The notes under the pieces are model-generated. The model saw only the letters and a list, made by a program, of their open reading frames with translations. It did no database searches and was not told the origin of the DNA. Positions 33,501-48,500 of a DNA stretch of 64,000 bases are shown piece by piece. The stretch is from positions 248,001 to 312,000 of the forward strand of contig VXBP01008680.1 in NCBI GenBank assembly GCA_013400115.1. Direction: 5' to 3'. Positions within the stretch are counted from its first letter, which is position 1, and each line of letters opens with the position of its first letter. The DNA is from Rhinopomastus cyanomelas. Taxonomy: Eukaryota; Chordata; Aves; Bucerotiformes; Rhinopomastidae. Both the position numbers and the translations under genes were made by a program.

Positions 33501-36500
33501 CAGCACCCAAACTGCGCTGATGACAGCCTCGTATGGAAATGACAAAAGAAAAACAATGCTTGAAATAAATCTTTGTGAAATACATACAGTATGAAATGCC
33601 CAACTAAACAGCACTCCACCATAACTATATGTGCTAACATAACCAGATAAATTTATGATAAACCTGTAACTAGTTTCTTACCTCTTCGGGTTTTCTAGAA
33701 ATGATCTTAATGAAGGATTTTAGCAGCATTAAGAAAACTTTGATTCAGAAAAAACCACCTTCAGATGAAGCGCTTAAGTACTACTTCCAAAATATGAGTT
33801 TTATTGCTTTTCTGAGTCAGGGCACAAGGACTGTTCATTTAGGAGCAGTGCTGGTTTTAACAGTAAGTTTAAGAAGTCCCCACATTCACATATTGCTGCT
33901 TCCAGTGGAGTCAATGAAATTTTTTTACATACAAAAAGCTATAAACTTAGCGTACTTCCAGATCAGGTCCTAACCCTACAGTTAATATTACAGAATGCCC
34001 CCACAGTAGATTCTTTTCTAGAAAAAAACCCAACCCACCAATAAAATAAGTCCTTCCTACCCACTCACCGTCTACCTACACTTTGGAGATAAATCATCAA
34101 GGCTAATCTCAGGGGAATATATACCCAGTGCAGAAAGTAAGTCAGAAATCCTTCAAATTCTCTGAGCTTTTACAAACCCAACAGGCAAAAAGCCTTTCAA
34201 CTCTGACTAGCTTTAGGTCATTTTTCACATCAGTAAATCCACTGGCTGAGCTCTGTAAGGAATCCAGCTATTTTTCAGCAGCATACAGCAAGGAACTAAA
34301 TTCATTTTTTCTCCTGCCTGCTCAGAAGCTAAAATGAACCCATGATAAAACATTTTGTGGGTCATAGGACACCATTTATATCACGAAGAAACATGACTTC
34401 TGTTATTTAAGAAATTGAAATAATCTTAGCAAATTAATCCTTCTTCCTAACATAAATAACAAATGGCTGAAATTAAGAAACGACAAACCAACATAATGTG
34501 CAACTGTACCAGCATATAAATCTGGCTAGAAAATACGCAGCAAGAATCGAGATAAAATCGACTTTTATAGGAATAAACTAACTAGACAGAAATGCAGCCA
34601 ATTTTGAAATGAAAACTGCCTAGTTGTATCCATTTCCTTTAAAGACTTGCTTAATTTAATATTCTAACACATCGTAAAATCCTTGCAAAAAACCTAAAAA
34701 TAGAAAAATCAAGAGTACAGCCTAAAGAGAAGCACAGTTCTTAAAGCATACAATTTCAAAGACAATCCTCACTGCTAAGAAACTAGAAGCTGTGGCATCT
34801 CCCTTAACAACTTCTAGTTGACACGTATTTTTCCTGTCCAGTGGCTAACTAGCTGAAGAGCTTGCTGCACCTACCAAAGAAGTTGAAAAGCAACAAGAAA
34901 CTTAATTCAATTACTAATAACAGTCATATTTAAACAAATCTGACAGAGTAAACTTTTCTAAAATTACTCTAGTTTGTGATGACTTAGCTGTTCAAAGCCA
35001 TTAGAAGAAAGTGAAATTAAGTATTCAAATACTTTAAGTTAAGTATTGGTATGTAAAAATATGCAAGAACTGTAATAAATCAAAGACAAAGAGTTTTAGG
35101 CTTCAGGATTTTTCCAACAGGTAAGCAACTTATGTGGTATCTCTTGTTTTCTTGTAACTAACTTATCTTATTTTCAAAAGGAACTTATATTAAATAATTA
35201 GAAAACGTCTAATAAAGAAACATCAGAATCCTTTAGAGTCTCTACTTATTTCCAAGTCACACATCAGAATTTTTATATAAGAGTGAACACTGAAAATAGC
35301 TGGGAGATATTAAAAAGCAAGAGAAAGGGGAGGGTGTCTCTATTTTAGTAGGGAGAAGTGAGCACTCCGCACATACATAATAAAGACTTTTCAATCTGAA
35401 ATTATTATATAAATATTAGACAAAGAACCAGAGAAAAGTCTGACTGCGTGTTTGTCAAATAAAATGCAGGTAGGGTGAGGAACTACAAGAAGGGGCAAAA
35501 CAATACATTGAAGTACTTTAAGAAAACTAGTATCAGCATTCATTCTAACCAGAAGCTTACATTTTTTCCTTCTCAGAAGGAACATCTTCAGCTGCCAGTT
35601 GGTCTTCATATTTCTGAACATTCAGCAATTTTTCATATGTTTCCTAAAAATATATACGAAAAAAGTATTTGAATTTTTTTATTCATATTTTAAATTAACA
35701 CAAACACTTAGTTCTGCTCCCCAAACACTGAGATGAGAAAACAAGCAGAGCTCTGACGATGAAAATATATATTTAGCACATTAAATGTAAACCTACCAAC
35801 AGTTAGGCAGTACATCTACTACTTTCATATGCAGTTCAGTGTAATTTATTTTTAATTCTGCTGTTTGCCAACAGTGTTTGTTGCCTTCTTACTTAGAGAA
35901 AAGCAACTGTATTTGTATAACAGATGTAATTCCAAAATATGCTAGGCAATAATTTCACAAATAAAGACGTTCATAATTACTTAAGTGCATCTACATTTTA
36001 GTTTGACTCATCAAAATATGGTTTAAGCTTGTGAATACTTTTATTTACTTCAATTTTTGTACATTCAGAATGTCAGCTTTACTGCTGCTCTGTATCATTC
36101 TCAAATCCCTCTTACTCAGTCATGTCTCTAGGGACACACGAGTTGTACTTATGATAATCAAAATTTATGGTCTTTCATAACATTATGGATAGATTTACTC
36201 TGATTTTTCAGTATTTTCTTAAAATTCTTAGCTGTGCTGTATTTTCAAGCAATGCTGTGACAGTGATCAATGCTGTGATCTCTTCAGAAAAACAAAAGAG
36301 AAAGTATTTCAAAAAGTCACACTGAAAAGACTACAGAAGAAACACACTTCTAATAAAAAGTGGTTTTGGAGGGTTTTTTTGTTCAGAACCTTTTGGAGAT
36401 TACGTGGTTCTAAAGTTCGACATCCAATACTCTTGAATTCCAATGGCGGTTCAAAACACAAACTACAAAGGAGTACTTGGAGAAATCATTATCAATCGTA

Positions 36501-39500
36501 TTGAAATAAAACATGAAATACTAGTTATGAAAATAATTCTGGGACTTTCAATAGCAGGCAATGAAACTTCTGCAAGTGTACTTTTAAAATAAAACAAGAA
36601 ACCCCCCTTGCTTAGTTCAAGCACCTACTGTTCACGCTTACTTATCCACTAGCATAAAAATACACAAATGTATGAAATAAGAACAGATATCTGAGCTGCA
36701 CTCCAAGCATTTAAATAGAGACAATTCACTCTATGATGCAGGTCACTGGTGACACTATTAACAGCACAGTGGAACAAACCACATTTTTGGAGTTACTCCA
36801 CAACATAAAATCCTGAAGTATGAAATTGTCCACTTTCCTTTGAGACAGCATGCAAACTCACATATTATAGTGACTCATCATATGCCTGGCACACAGCTGG
36901 TTACTTTCAGAAAGCCTTTATATTTGACTCAGATGGCAATCAGGAGAATTTTTCAACTATTTATCTATTTATCTTCAATAAATAGATTTTATGAGGAAAT
37001 CTCATATAAAAAAACACAACAGATCATATTTTCAAATATTTCCAAACCTCACAAATATGGAGATCTCTAAAATAACAAGTGTGGTAGCATTACTTTGGGC
37101 AAGATTCGTGTCACATCACTCCAATAATCTTAACTGCTCCATTCAGAAACAGCTATTTGGCTGCAAAAACTATTGACTGTATTGACCTCTTGGTTTAGAG
37201 GGCAAGAGGTACACCTGACCAAGTAATTTTCAGGCATCTGTAGTTAGACAGGAAAAAGAATCTGCACAGAAGCTTCTGCTCTAGATGGAAGGGAAGAACA
37301 AGGGAAAGAAGGCCATGGCTACCCATCAGCTATCTGGTGAAAGCTCAGTTGGAACACGCTTGGAAATAGCTGTGAGCTCCGTGAGTTTCTTCATTTAGAA
37401 GAAATCAAACCACGTATGCAGCTGTATTTTGGTGTTAAGACAATCCAGTGAGGTTCTGACTTACTAGGTCTTGAAGTGTACAAAAAGATTTTGTACTTTA
37501 CTGATTCATGCTCTGCTTACCTCTTACTTTCAAAAACCAAGTGCCACCTTCCAACTAGGAAAAAGCAGTCTCCAGTCTGCCTCCTCAGAAATAAGACATC
37601 ATCGTCACTACACTCAGGCAATCACATCTATGTGTTGGAATGGTCAGCAAAAATACACGAGCTCAACAAGAACAAATCTATCATATCACAGTTCCTTAAA
37701 AAAAGGTCAGGGGGTGGGAACAACAGCTGTTACCTTAGGACAGACTGACTACAGTCAGAATTGCTTCCAAAGAGCGGCTGAAGTACTTTTGGGTAACATG
37801 ACCCAAGAATATGACTTCAAGATATTTGCAATATTCAGAAACTACTAGTAAATATGGTCAAATAAAATGAGAAACGGGCTGCCACCCACTAGATTATAGC
37901 CTCAGAAACTTGTTACAATGAAGAAAAAAGCTTTACAACAGTTGGATCAGTAAGGTTTTCCTGAAGGCCCTCCCTAGGTATTCACAAAGAAGAGCAAAAC
38001 TCTACAGCCCATTCAAGTTCTCAGAACATTCACTTTTAAGAATTAAAATGATCTCTTTAAACTGTTCTGGTTAAATGACAGTAGTTAGGTCCGTTCATTC
38101 AAAAAATTGTTTACACAGGACATGAAGTCAAATGATGTTAAAATGTGTTTTGAAATACTTCCAAGTGAAATGCTAAATAATTTTCTGCATATTTCTGGCA
38201 ACAAAAGTGGACTTGTATCTCCTACGAAATAAAATTTTGGTCTGAAGTATAAAAAAATTAATGCATGTACTTAATCTCTCTATAGAAATTAAGTCAACAG
38301 ACTAAAATCACCACTCTGGTGCAAATTAAAGGATGAGCCTTTGCAAAATCAGGAACCACATGTGATGGCCAATAATTTATCTGACAAATCTTCACTCCCT
38401 AACAGCTGAAGAAAGCTTCTGAAGACACACTTGCTATTTCAAAGCTGGCAGGTGAAGATTTTACTAATCATTTCAGGATTCAATAGTCCAATTCATGAAT
38501 GTACACATCTGTGTGTCTTGTAAACTCAGCTACTACACAATCAAAATAGCTGATATCACAAGATTTGCTACATACTAAAACACTTCCATTTCTATTAGAG
38601 AGATCGAATTTCAGATTGCCCCAATGGTGATTTCTTAAAAATAATAAAAATTACTGTTCTTATTTTGCCCTGCATAAAAAAAATTATGGGGAAAAAAATC
38701 AGCAAAAAGAACCCTAGGAGGAGATAATTTTATGGAGGGATAAAAGTTAACATTTCAGGTAAAATATGCTGCAGAGCCTGCATTTCACATCACATTTCAC
38801 AGTTGTTTTTGCTTCTTACATGTTTTTGACTTCAGCATATCCCTTAGGGGGGTTTTTAGAGGGTTGGATTGTTGGGGTTCTTTAGGAGTGCAATGCTCCA
38901 TTGTTAGAATATTTACTTCTGATATTTCTAAAAATGTTCAAGAGGCACAATTACATGAAATTACTACTTTGGTAGAGAGAGTAATATGAGGAGACCATTT
39001 CCTCTTGCTCCGCACAGAAGTACATTACTCTGAAAAACGATCAAATATATTATCAAGCACTTGTGAAATGGTGTTTCATGCAATAAACAGTATTTTGTGC
39101 ATCATAAGAAAAATAAATCGTGCTTTCCCCTAGAGCTAAACTTTATTCAACAGGCAGAACTAAGACAACAATAGAGTATGAAGCAAATACCCTTTATGAG
39201 AGTTAAGAGTCTTAACAATGTATATATTGGCAATTGTAATACACATAAATATGCAAGGTTTGGTAAGCAGATATTATAAATTAGCATTAACTAAACAAAT
39301 AATCATGTGACCACTGGTATTACTGGTAATCAATAACAATCAAGTTCCAAAAGTCTTTGTAATAATTAAAGGCATACAAGTTTATGCTAAATACTATGTT
39401 TATCCAATTTATTACTTAACGTAGAAATTTATAGATCATCCTTAAATGAGATTGATTGCTTACACTAAACTGTATTAACATACTACCTTTCTAAAATTTT

Positions 39501-42500
39501 CCTTGCCAAACTATTTAGCTTTGAGACTTAAATACATTTTCTTAAATAAACATTAATCTAGGAAAATGTTAAAACAGGGTTAGGAATTTCATGCAGCTTT
39601 TGGTTTTCATTCGTCTGACTGAAAAAAAACCCAAAATAAAACTCTGTTAAACTTCACTTAATGGATTTAGGTTTATGGCAGCCTATTTAATGAAAATATT
39701 CAGACATACTCAAAGAACACTCCAGTACCCTGCACTAATGAAAAATGCATTTGTCAAATCCATTTGTTTGAAGGTGGTTGTCACACTGTTAGAAACAAGA
39801 TGCACACTATTCTTTTAGAGATTTCCGAGGCTTGCATACTCTTTCTAGCTGCTAGGAAGAGCTAAAAATAAACTTGTAAAATTTGTAATTTCTTCATTAT
39901 GATGGAATGCAACAAAACATCTTGCCCTTGGGTTGCTCTGTTTCAGCCAAAACAAATGCAAATGGCTTGTCAGATGACAGCTGTTTGATAAGGCTCCTCT
40001 ACAAGACCTGCATGCTTTACTTTCTTCCGTGAAACTTGGGATGAAAGGCAGAAGGCAGGAAGAGAATTAATGTAGCATACAGTCTAAAGGCAATGCTACA
40101 ACCGTGATTAAGTAGAAAAGTTAAAAGGCACAGATTTTCCACAGCCTCGCTGCGTGCAACCCATCCGTGTAACAAGTTGACAGGCCTAGCGCGTCAGCTC
40201 CATCATCCTCTCCGACAGCTAAAACGCAGCAATGCATCCCTTTTCAGAGAAAATTTGCGTCTGCACCATGAAGCGTTGTACATTATTTCTTAGCACTGCA
40301 GGGGGCTCAAGTCCATATGGAACCTTCACAAATATTACCACAGATCAAACCAGCGGCGTTTCGAGGCAGATTTGACATACCTATTTAAATGAACAGCAGG
40401 GGTCCTCGGGCTGCCTCAGGCTGTGCAGGAGAAAACCTCTGTGGAAAGTCTATGCTGCAGCTCCATTACTCAGCAAAGACACACTCTACATTTATCATTC
40501 ATTTCATTTCTGCCAGGGCAAGAAGCTCATTTGCCCAAGGTCAACAACAAAAAAAAAAAAAAAGGAGAGGTGGGGGTGTGTATTTTTTTTATTCTCCCAA
40601 AGAAATAAATGTACCTGACAAGTGGGGATTTTGTCCTTTGGGTACACAGAACACAAATAAATACCAGATAATTCTAATAAAAACACTACAGTCAGTAAAG
40701 CTGTGCGGGGAATTTCATAATACTTTAAAAGAATTTTTGACACTAGACTAACCATAGGACTACCTTTGTAAGAGTATCTAATGAGAAACAGAAATCTGAC
40801 ATGAGTGTCCAAGTAAATATTTCTGCATAGCTTATTAATGCTTTTGTCTTCTACATGTACATGCAAGGAACAGGCACATCTTCCCATAAACTCTTCTAAA
40901 GAGGTAGAAAACATGTGCATTACTGACAGTCACAGATACGAAACGTCTGCTCATAATCCATGTCAAGACTCAGGGCCTAGTGATGTTCCATTAGACAGAG
41001 CTTTTTTCATAAAGGTAAACAGATGCAGAAGCTTTACTACTGGAACCATACTAATCAGAAAATGCCTCAAGTTTGCATGAATGGAACAGTCTTCGAAAAA
41101 TCAATTAAGCAGTTTAAATGCAAATTTTCTTCACACTAAATGTCATCAGAAATAACATTTCCTATAGCTTTGCCCTTCAAGGGGAAAAAAACAAAACCAA
41201 ACTATTTTTTATTCTACAATGAGTTTTCCTAGAACTAGCCACTCTAATATATATGCGTTCTCTACTACTAACAAGATGGGAAAGCACTCTGACTACTCAA
41301 ACCTAGTCCATACCAAAAATTGTAAAAAAAACCAAACCAAAACACCAAAAACTGAAGCAAGAACTACTATGTAGTCTGTTCTCTTCAATGCCCTTAATAA
41401 TAAATATTGTGACACAAAAATATACAATGCTTTTAGCTGCAGTGGTGATATTATGGCATACTGTGAAACATGAGTAAACTCAGGAGCTCCTGACACGCAT
41501 TTCTAGAATGTGTACTTGACCAGGATCTAACGGTGTTTATTACAGCTGGTAACATACTTACATGCATTAATGAATAATACGACTGTTTGCCAGTATAAAA
41601 GAGAAAGTGAAATGGTCGACCATCTTCTCCCCATTGGATTTCTAATGAAAAGATTAGAAAAAAGAGCAATATATACTCACTGAAAAAAAAAATCTTTAAT
41701 TGCAGTTATAATCCTCTTTCATCATACTGATTATCTTTTTAAATATCCAAGAATAAACATTTTACGAGTGTTCAACATATCTGGAAACCTTAGAAATTTA
41801 GACTACCTTGTTAAAAACCAAACCTCATCTTCAATTATAACCTAATATTTCATATAATATTTTAAAATATAATTTTATGTAAGGGAATCCCGTATGTACA
41901 TCTTCAATTAATTTTCAAAGACTGTATATTTGGTATTACAGATACAAGTATCCATTTCAAAATCTGAAGTATAAATTAAGAGACAAATCTCCATAATGAG
42001 TGTGAAAGATGAAAGATTAACAACTCTGGAACCCACTGCTTAGGAAATGTAGCAGATTTTTTTTTTAGTTTGTCTAAAATGACTATTTGTGCCACTGGCT
42101 TTTTCAGGTAACAACTGTATTCGGACCTCGTGTGATTTTAGGACTTGTTAATGTTGATACTCTTGGGATATTTAAATACAAAGAATTATGCTATAGTTTG
42201 CATAATTCAGTCAGAAAGCATACATTTCATACAATTTAGTAGATCCAGTTTATTTTATTCATTAAAAAAGTGTTATTTAGGGACAGATACATTTCAATTT
42301 CAGAAAATGGGATAAAAACAAATTCAAATGTAACATGAGAGAGATCTTTTCCAAATAAAGGTGACAAGAATAAAAACCTGACAGGTTTTCGTACAAATTG
42401 AACCGTAGAAAAACTCAAGAGCCTTCTGAACTAGTGAGGTTCGTATTATGCTAGCTCCATACTATCTACACACAAGATAAGGCTCCAGGAACCAATCACA

Positions 42501-45500
42501 TAAGCATGGTAAGTACTGCACTGGAATGAAGAAATAATACAGCATGGAAGAAGTAAAGATGCAAAAGTAAAGACGAATGTAGATACACAAAACTTACAGA
42601 AGGAATACAGGGAGCTTTTTACCCACACATACTACTAGTGAAATGTGTGAATTTCCATCACTGCAGCTGTGAACACTGATTTTGTCCAAATGACTGTTCA
42701 GGGAACCTTCTGAAGTTTAAATTTATGAGTTTGTTCTTCAGAGTTAACAAAGACCCAATGCACAGACAAGACAAAAGATGCCTTAAAAGATGTCTTTACT
42801 GAAAGTGTTATTTTTAGATGTAAAAACAAAAAAACTCATATATTTATCCTAAATAGTTCTTACACTGCCCTCAGGACACAGCTAGCATTTCAAATAATAC
42901 TTTAGTCCTCAAAGCATATTCAATTGTAGCTTAATTCTGCTGTAAGACAGCCCTTGGATATTAAAATTGCACAATTATTAACTCTCTCCTGTTCTTTTGC
43001 TTTCTACTTATTTCACAACAGTGCAAATTTAGAAAATAAAGCATAGTAACATTAGAAAGCTGAAAATTCCAAAATTTCACATAACTTCACTTTCCGAAAG
43101 ACATACAGAGCCCCCAAAACAGCAAGTTACAATTAATTCAAGGAACACAAAAAGGAAAAACAAAGCATGGAAAATTATACAATTTTTCTCACAATCAAAA
43201 GTGTCCATCTGGGACCCAACAGCTTCACACATTTAGAATTTCACACTCATTCTACATTCATACTAAATGTGAGACAAAAGCAGACAACAGGTTTAGACAT
43301 CACTTTTAAATAGCCTGCGTAAAATTTGGCAATTTTGGTGAAGTTCTCACTGACAAGCTAACCAATATACTGGCTTCTCACTGAAAACTGGGACTTCATA
43401 CTGTGTCTCAGAAGGAAGAGCAAGGACAGTATAGACCTAAGCTCAAAGACTTCCAAGTCAAAACTCAGCCAATGGGAGAATTTTTGCTGTCTCTATTCTT
43501 TTAACTGGCGATTTCAAAGCTGTAATTTCTAAGCTTTTAAAGCAATGAAGTTACCAGAAAAACTTTTCGTTTAAAATAGTATTAATGACTATTTTATGGC
43601 TGTGATAGACAGCTCTGACAAAAAGCAACTGAATTCAACAAAGGTTTTCCTGTGACTTCAACAGATCCCACCTATTGTTTATTTTTAAACTATGAAAAAC
43701 ATTCATTTTTAGTCAGCTAACAGATCTCTGAAAAGACCACTAGTATTCCAGGATCCAGAAGTACTTTTTAATCCTAAAAATTAGAATATCAGATCAGGCT
43801 TTTATTGCTTAGGACTTAGCACTTACCAGGAACACCGAGAAAGAAGTAAAACTGTGAAAATAAGTAACAGTACATACACAAAAATTATAATGCTTAGAAA
43901 GAATGATAAAGAAATAATCTATGAACACTTACTCCTCTGCTCTGGGAAAATTTCAGTAGGATGCTGTAAATAAATAAACACATATCAGCAATCAGAAAAA
44001 GTAACTTACAATTTCATATTACAGTTATTCTGAAATTGAACAAAAAAATCCTACCTTCATGATGGGCCTGGCTCGTTTGTCAAATAAGCCAGAAGGAAAG
44101 AGATAGGCAATAGATCTCTGAAAACAAAAAGACATAATGCATGTAATTTTTTCCACAAAAGTATCATCAAAACATTTCTGAGGTACCTTCCTGCATAGAA
44201 AAACAGCATCATTTTTGTACAGCAAGCAACCAAATCAACAAGAAAAAGTGATGCCAGTAAGAAACAGTGATGCATTCAGTGCTGCACTGAAAAGAAAAGC
44301 AATCATTCCTCAGGAATCCTAGGGAAAAGTAAAATCTCATCCTGAAGGCTGTGCTCTACTGGATCAGAAGAGCTTTCCTCTTCAACATTTAGTTGTTATG
44401 GTATGCAAAGACAACCTTTACACAGTGATTTTCCCCTAAAATTTCAATCACCGATTTACAGAGCAAATCACAACACTTACCTTTCTGAAAATAGCAGTAT
44501 TTTCAACAGTGCTTACAGATAGACCAAGTGCAAAACTTTTGTTTAAATCAACTGGATAAAGAGAAATTTTATGAATTTAGAATCCCAGCTTCTACAGATG
44601 TAGCTTCCTCAAAGACAAAAGCAACATTTGTTGTGGCAGTAGAAGATATTTTATGCAGCTATATCATACAGTATGTCACTGATCACTGTATTCGGCAACA
44701 ACTGTGAATCCCTAAAATCTTTGCTGAACATGAACATCAGAGGAGTCCTAAATGCAGTTGGGTCTTCTTCTCTGACACTTAAGGGCTCACTACAACTATT
44801 TTGAAAAATATAGGATATTCATTACACATCCATTGTCCACCGCTGTTTTTACCAAGTACAAGGTACTGAATTTGCTTTTACTTAACCACTTACTACCACT
44901 ATTCACATGACGTATAAAGTTCAGCATTATTTGCTTCCAATAAATAAAGGAGGTGTACCAATAATCCAAAACTGCCTGGTAAAAACATAAGGCAAAGCAC
45001 CTTGTAAGTTCAAGCCAAATGATACTCATTTCTGTTCAACACCATCTTACTTTCCCTCTTCAATGTAACTAAAACATAAATAAAGGAAAATTATGCATCT
45101 GAGATTGATTTCCATTTGTTTTTTTAAAAAGTGCATTTTTTGGTTGTTTTTTTAGACATCAAAAAACCCCAGATTTAGGGGTCCCAAAAGCACACCCAAC
45201 TTCAGACAGTGGGTAGTAACACTTGAGAGGAATCTTGTGCTTGCACAGTAACACAGAATCACACAACTTGGACTAGCCAAGCAAATCCCTCTGGCAGTGG
45301 TCTCATTTTTATTTCCATCAGACAGAACAGAAAATACAACCAGAGTTACAATCACTTGAGAAGAACATCTCTTTGTTGGTTACACTACCTCAGGACTAGG
45401 ACTTTTTTTCCATGGATGTGGAGTGGTTTGTCAGTGCTTCAACCAATTTAACATGCACGGAGTGTGAAAGGACCTAACCTATTACTTTCATTAATCCCCT

Positions 45501-48500
45501 ACTGGCATTCTGAGCAGAAATTTTGAGAATTCTGAAGCAAACAAAAGGCTTAACTTGATTTTATGAAATGGTAATTTTGTTTCTCTTTGTGACTACCGTA
45601 TTCCCATTTGCTAGTCAATGGGCGTTTTATGCATACACACAGTAGGTGAACACCTATTTATGAACAAATGGGGATTAATTATGATAACAATAGAAATCTG
45701 CTGTGAGCCAAATGATGTTAAACAAACATCTTCTGTATTAAAATAATTTATTACAGGACACTGAGAGTGCCTGTGTGTGGTACTTAAGGCACAGACTTTC
45801 TACAAGCATTTCCAGAACCTCAGTCAAAACAGTTACCGTGACACCTTAATAAATGCCAACTGTAACATTTAACATCTGAGACCCTGCACTTCTACAAAGT
45901 TCATTTTACACTGCTTGAGTGTATACTCATGGCTGTCACGCTAAAGCATAAACAAGCCATGAATTAAGAAATCCTAACATCTAGTTCCATCTCTCCACAA
46001 AACAACTCAGCAAAGAATAAGTTCACTTTATAAATTCACTTCTTGGTTGTTCCAATAAAAAAGAAAGAAGTCTTTCTACCTTCTACAAAAATGCAATCAA
46101 GAATGGCATATTTGTCTACACGCCCCATTAGGAACTACCTCGGGATCCAACAGACTCCAGTTCAACTTTATCCAGAAGTTTCTTCTTAAATTTAAATACC
46201 TGTGTCCTCAGACTGTGTTTTTAGCAGCTACACAGCAAGTCTGTCTGTCTCTTGGAAACTTCATTTACAGAAGCTGATTTCATCTACCCAAACATTTTGG
46301 TTTTGTAGAAAAGGTGTACTTCCAAAAACCTAATTCTCAAATTGACCTGTACGAGCAACAGAATGGTGAATAAGCCACAGAAAAAGCATCAGAAGTCACC
46401 TCTCTAAACTGCAACTGGAGCACAAAAATATGTTCCTGAAAATTTTGGACAATATCTTCACATCTGGAACACAGAGCTTCCTTTCAGTAATCTCCACACC
46501 TTGACTCAAAATTCTGTAGAGTATTAACTGCACATTCTGCATTCTCCTGAACATACAAAAACCAGGTGAACATCCCATAGGCCAATATGCTGCTTATAAA
46601 TCTTAATTTGAATTGAACTCTGGATGAGAAAGGAAATGCTGGCTGAATATGATCAAGAATTACTTTCTTTAGGCCATCAGTTCAGCTATACAAAATTAAT
46701 TCGCACCACCTTCGCTTCAACAGGTTCTGGGCTGCTATTTCACAATTCTATTTGTTAAATCACACTGTTGCCATTGTCTTTGGAAATAAAGCACAACTTT
46801 CTAAAAAGAGACACCCATAATTACTCTCAGCAGAAACAATTAAAAATTCTGGTACCTAGTAACACTATGGTGTTTCAGGAAACAAATTAACTACTGGAAA
46901 AAGGGTGAATGGGTACAGCCTGCTTCTGCCATGAGTTACTAAAACAAATTTTAGCCATTTCCTTTCAGGATTTGAAAGTATTTACTTTTAAACTCTGCTG
47001 TTGATCCACGCAGGAAAAGAAAATAGCCAGCAGTCACACCTTTAATACTAGCAGATCATAAAGAATACGCATTACTAATGACATGTTGCACATCAGGCAT
47101 TTCTTAAACTGAGTTAGTAAACATTCTTGGAATAAACTAAAAGGAATCTTCTCCTATCATCACTAGTTGAGGGACCAGATGATTCAATACAGTGCTCACA
47201 GCATCACAATGGCTTTCACTAGCAGTTATAAATCTGAATTAAAGCCAGATGGAATAAGAACAAGCTCCAACTCCTATATTAAAAGAAGTGTCTGGCAGTC
47301 CTTCAAATACACAAATCAATTCGTTAATAATCTGTCCAGCACTGCATGGGGCATGTAGTGCAAGTCCAGTATACCTGACACACGCCCATTTTTCCTCTTC
47401 ATAGTGCATGTGGCACGCGCTGACTTCTGGTGCTCCTTCCTTTCCTCTCTACCCACGAGCAGAGTAGTTTTGTTTACTCACTTTCTTCAGTGTCAAAGAC
47501 TAAGCCTCAATCAAGCAATTTCAGATGGGTCAGTAAGGGTTAATTTTTTATATTTCTTTAATATCTTGAAAAGTTATGAATTCAAGTAGAATTTAAGTAG
47601 AACTGACTGGTTCATACTGGGATAGGAGAAAGAGAATGAGACAGTTCAGGCCTTAAAAACAGCCTTAAGTAGGAAAGCTTCAGCAGGGCAAATTGCTCGA
47701 CCATGTCTTCCCCCATTTTCATTCAACCTACTGCTCAAGCATAAAATATTCTAATAATTTTCCTTGCTCAAATGACGCACAGTTACCTGAGCAACTTCTC
47801 CTGAGGAAAACTGTTTTGTAGAAAAGAAGGAAAGAAAGAAAGAAAATAATCAAAAAATCTCCACTCATAGTGCAGCATCATTCTTTCGGGCAGAGGTCTC
47901 AAGAATTTAGCTCATTCTTTTTTAAATATAGATGAAACTTTAACTAAGGTGAGAATATCCAGAATATTTGGGACAGAATGAACAAAATAAAAATGGGACA
48001 CAAAACATTAATTTTTTCTGTTTTGTTTAAAAAAAAAAGTCAGAGTTAAAAAAAAATAAATAGGTGCTCCCCTAACAACTAATCTCTGAAATTTTTTGAA
48101 AACATCTCAATAATTGATCCATGTTTAATTAAGGCTGAATTCTAGCTTGGACAGAAAGAAATGTCAAGTTCACAGTGACATATCATTTTAACCCGATAAC
48201 TTGGAAATAAAACCCAAAAAGCTAATCCAGAACCCCCCTAGCACTGTATGATGTATTCACTTTTTAATATTAGATTTTTATACTAATAGCTTTAACAACA
48301 AAAATTAATGTCATGTCCAGTGCTTGTAAAAAAATATCCACAATCTGTTGAAAGCCATCATTTCCGTCTTCATTTCAACTTTTCAAAACATCGAACGGTA
48401 TGAAAAAGTAAAAAGATTAATAGAGCAGTCAGCAGTTCAGATGGATATCTTCTTGATGCAGAAGACAGGACTGATGTTTTGTTTGGCTCCAATGGAAAAA

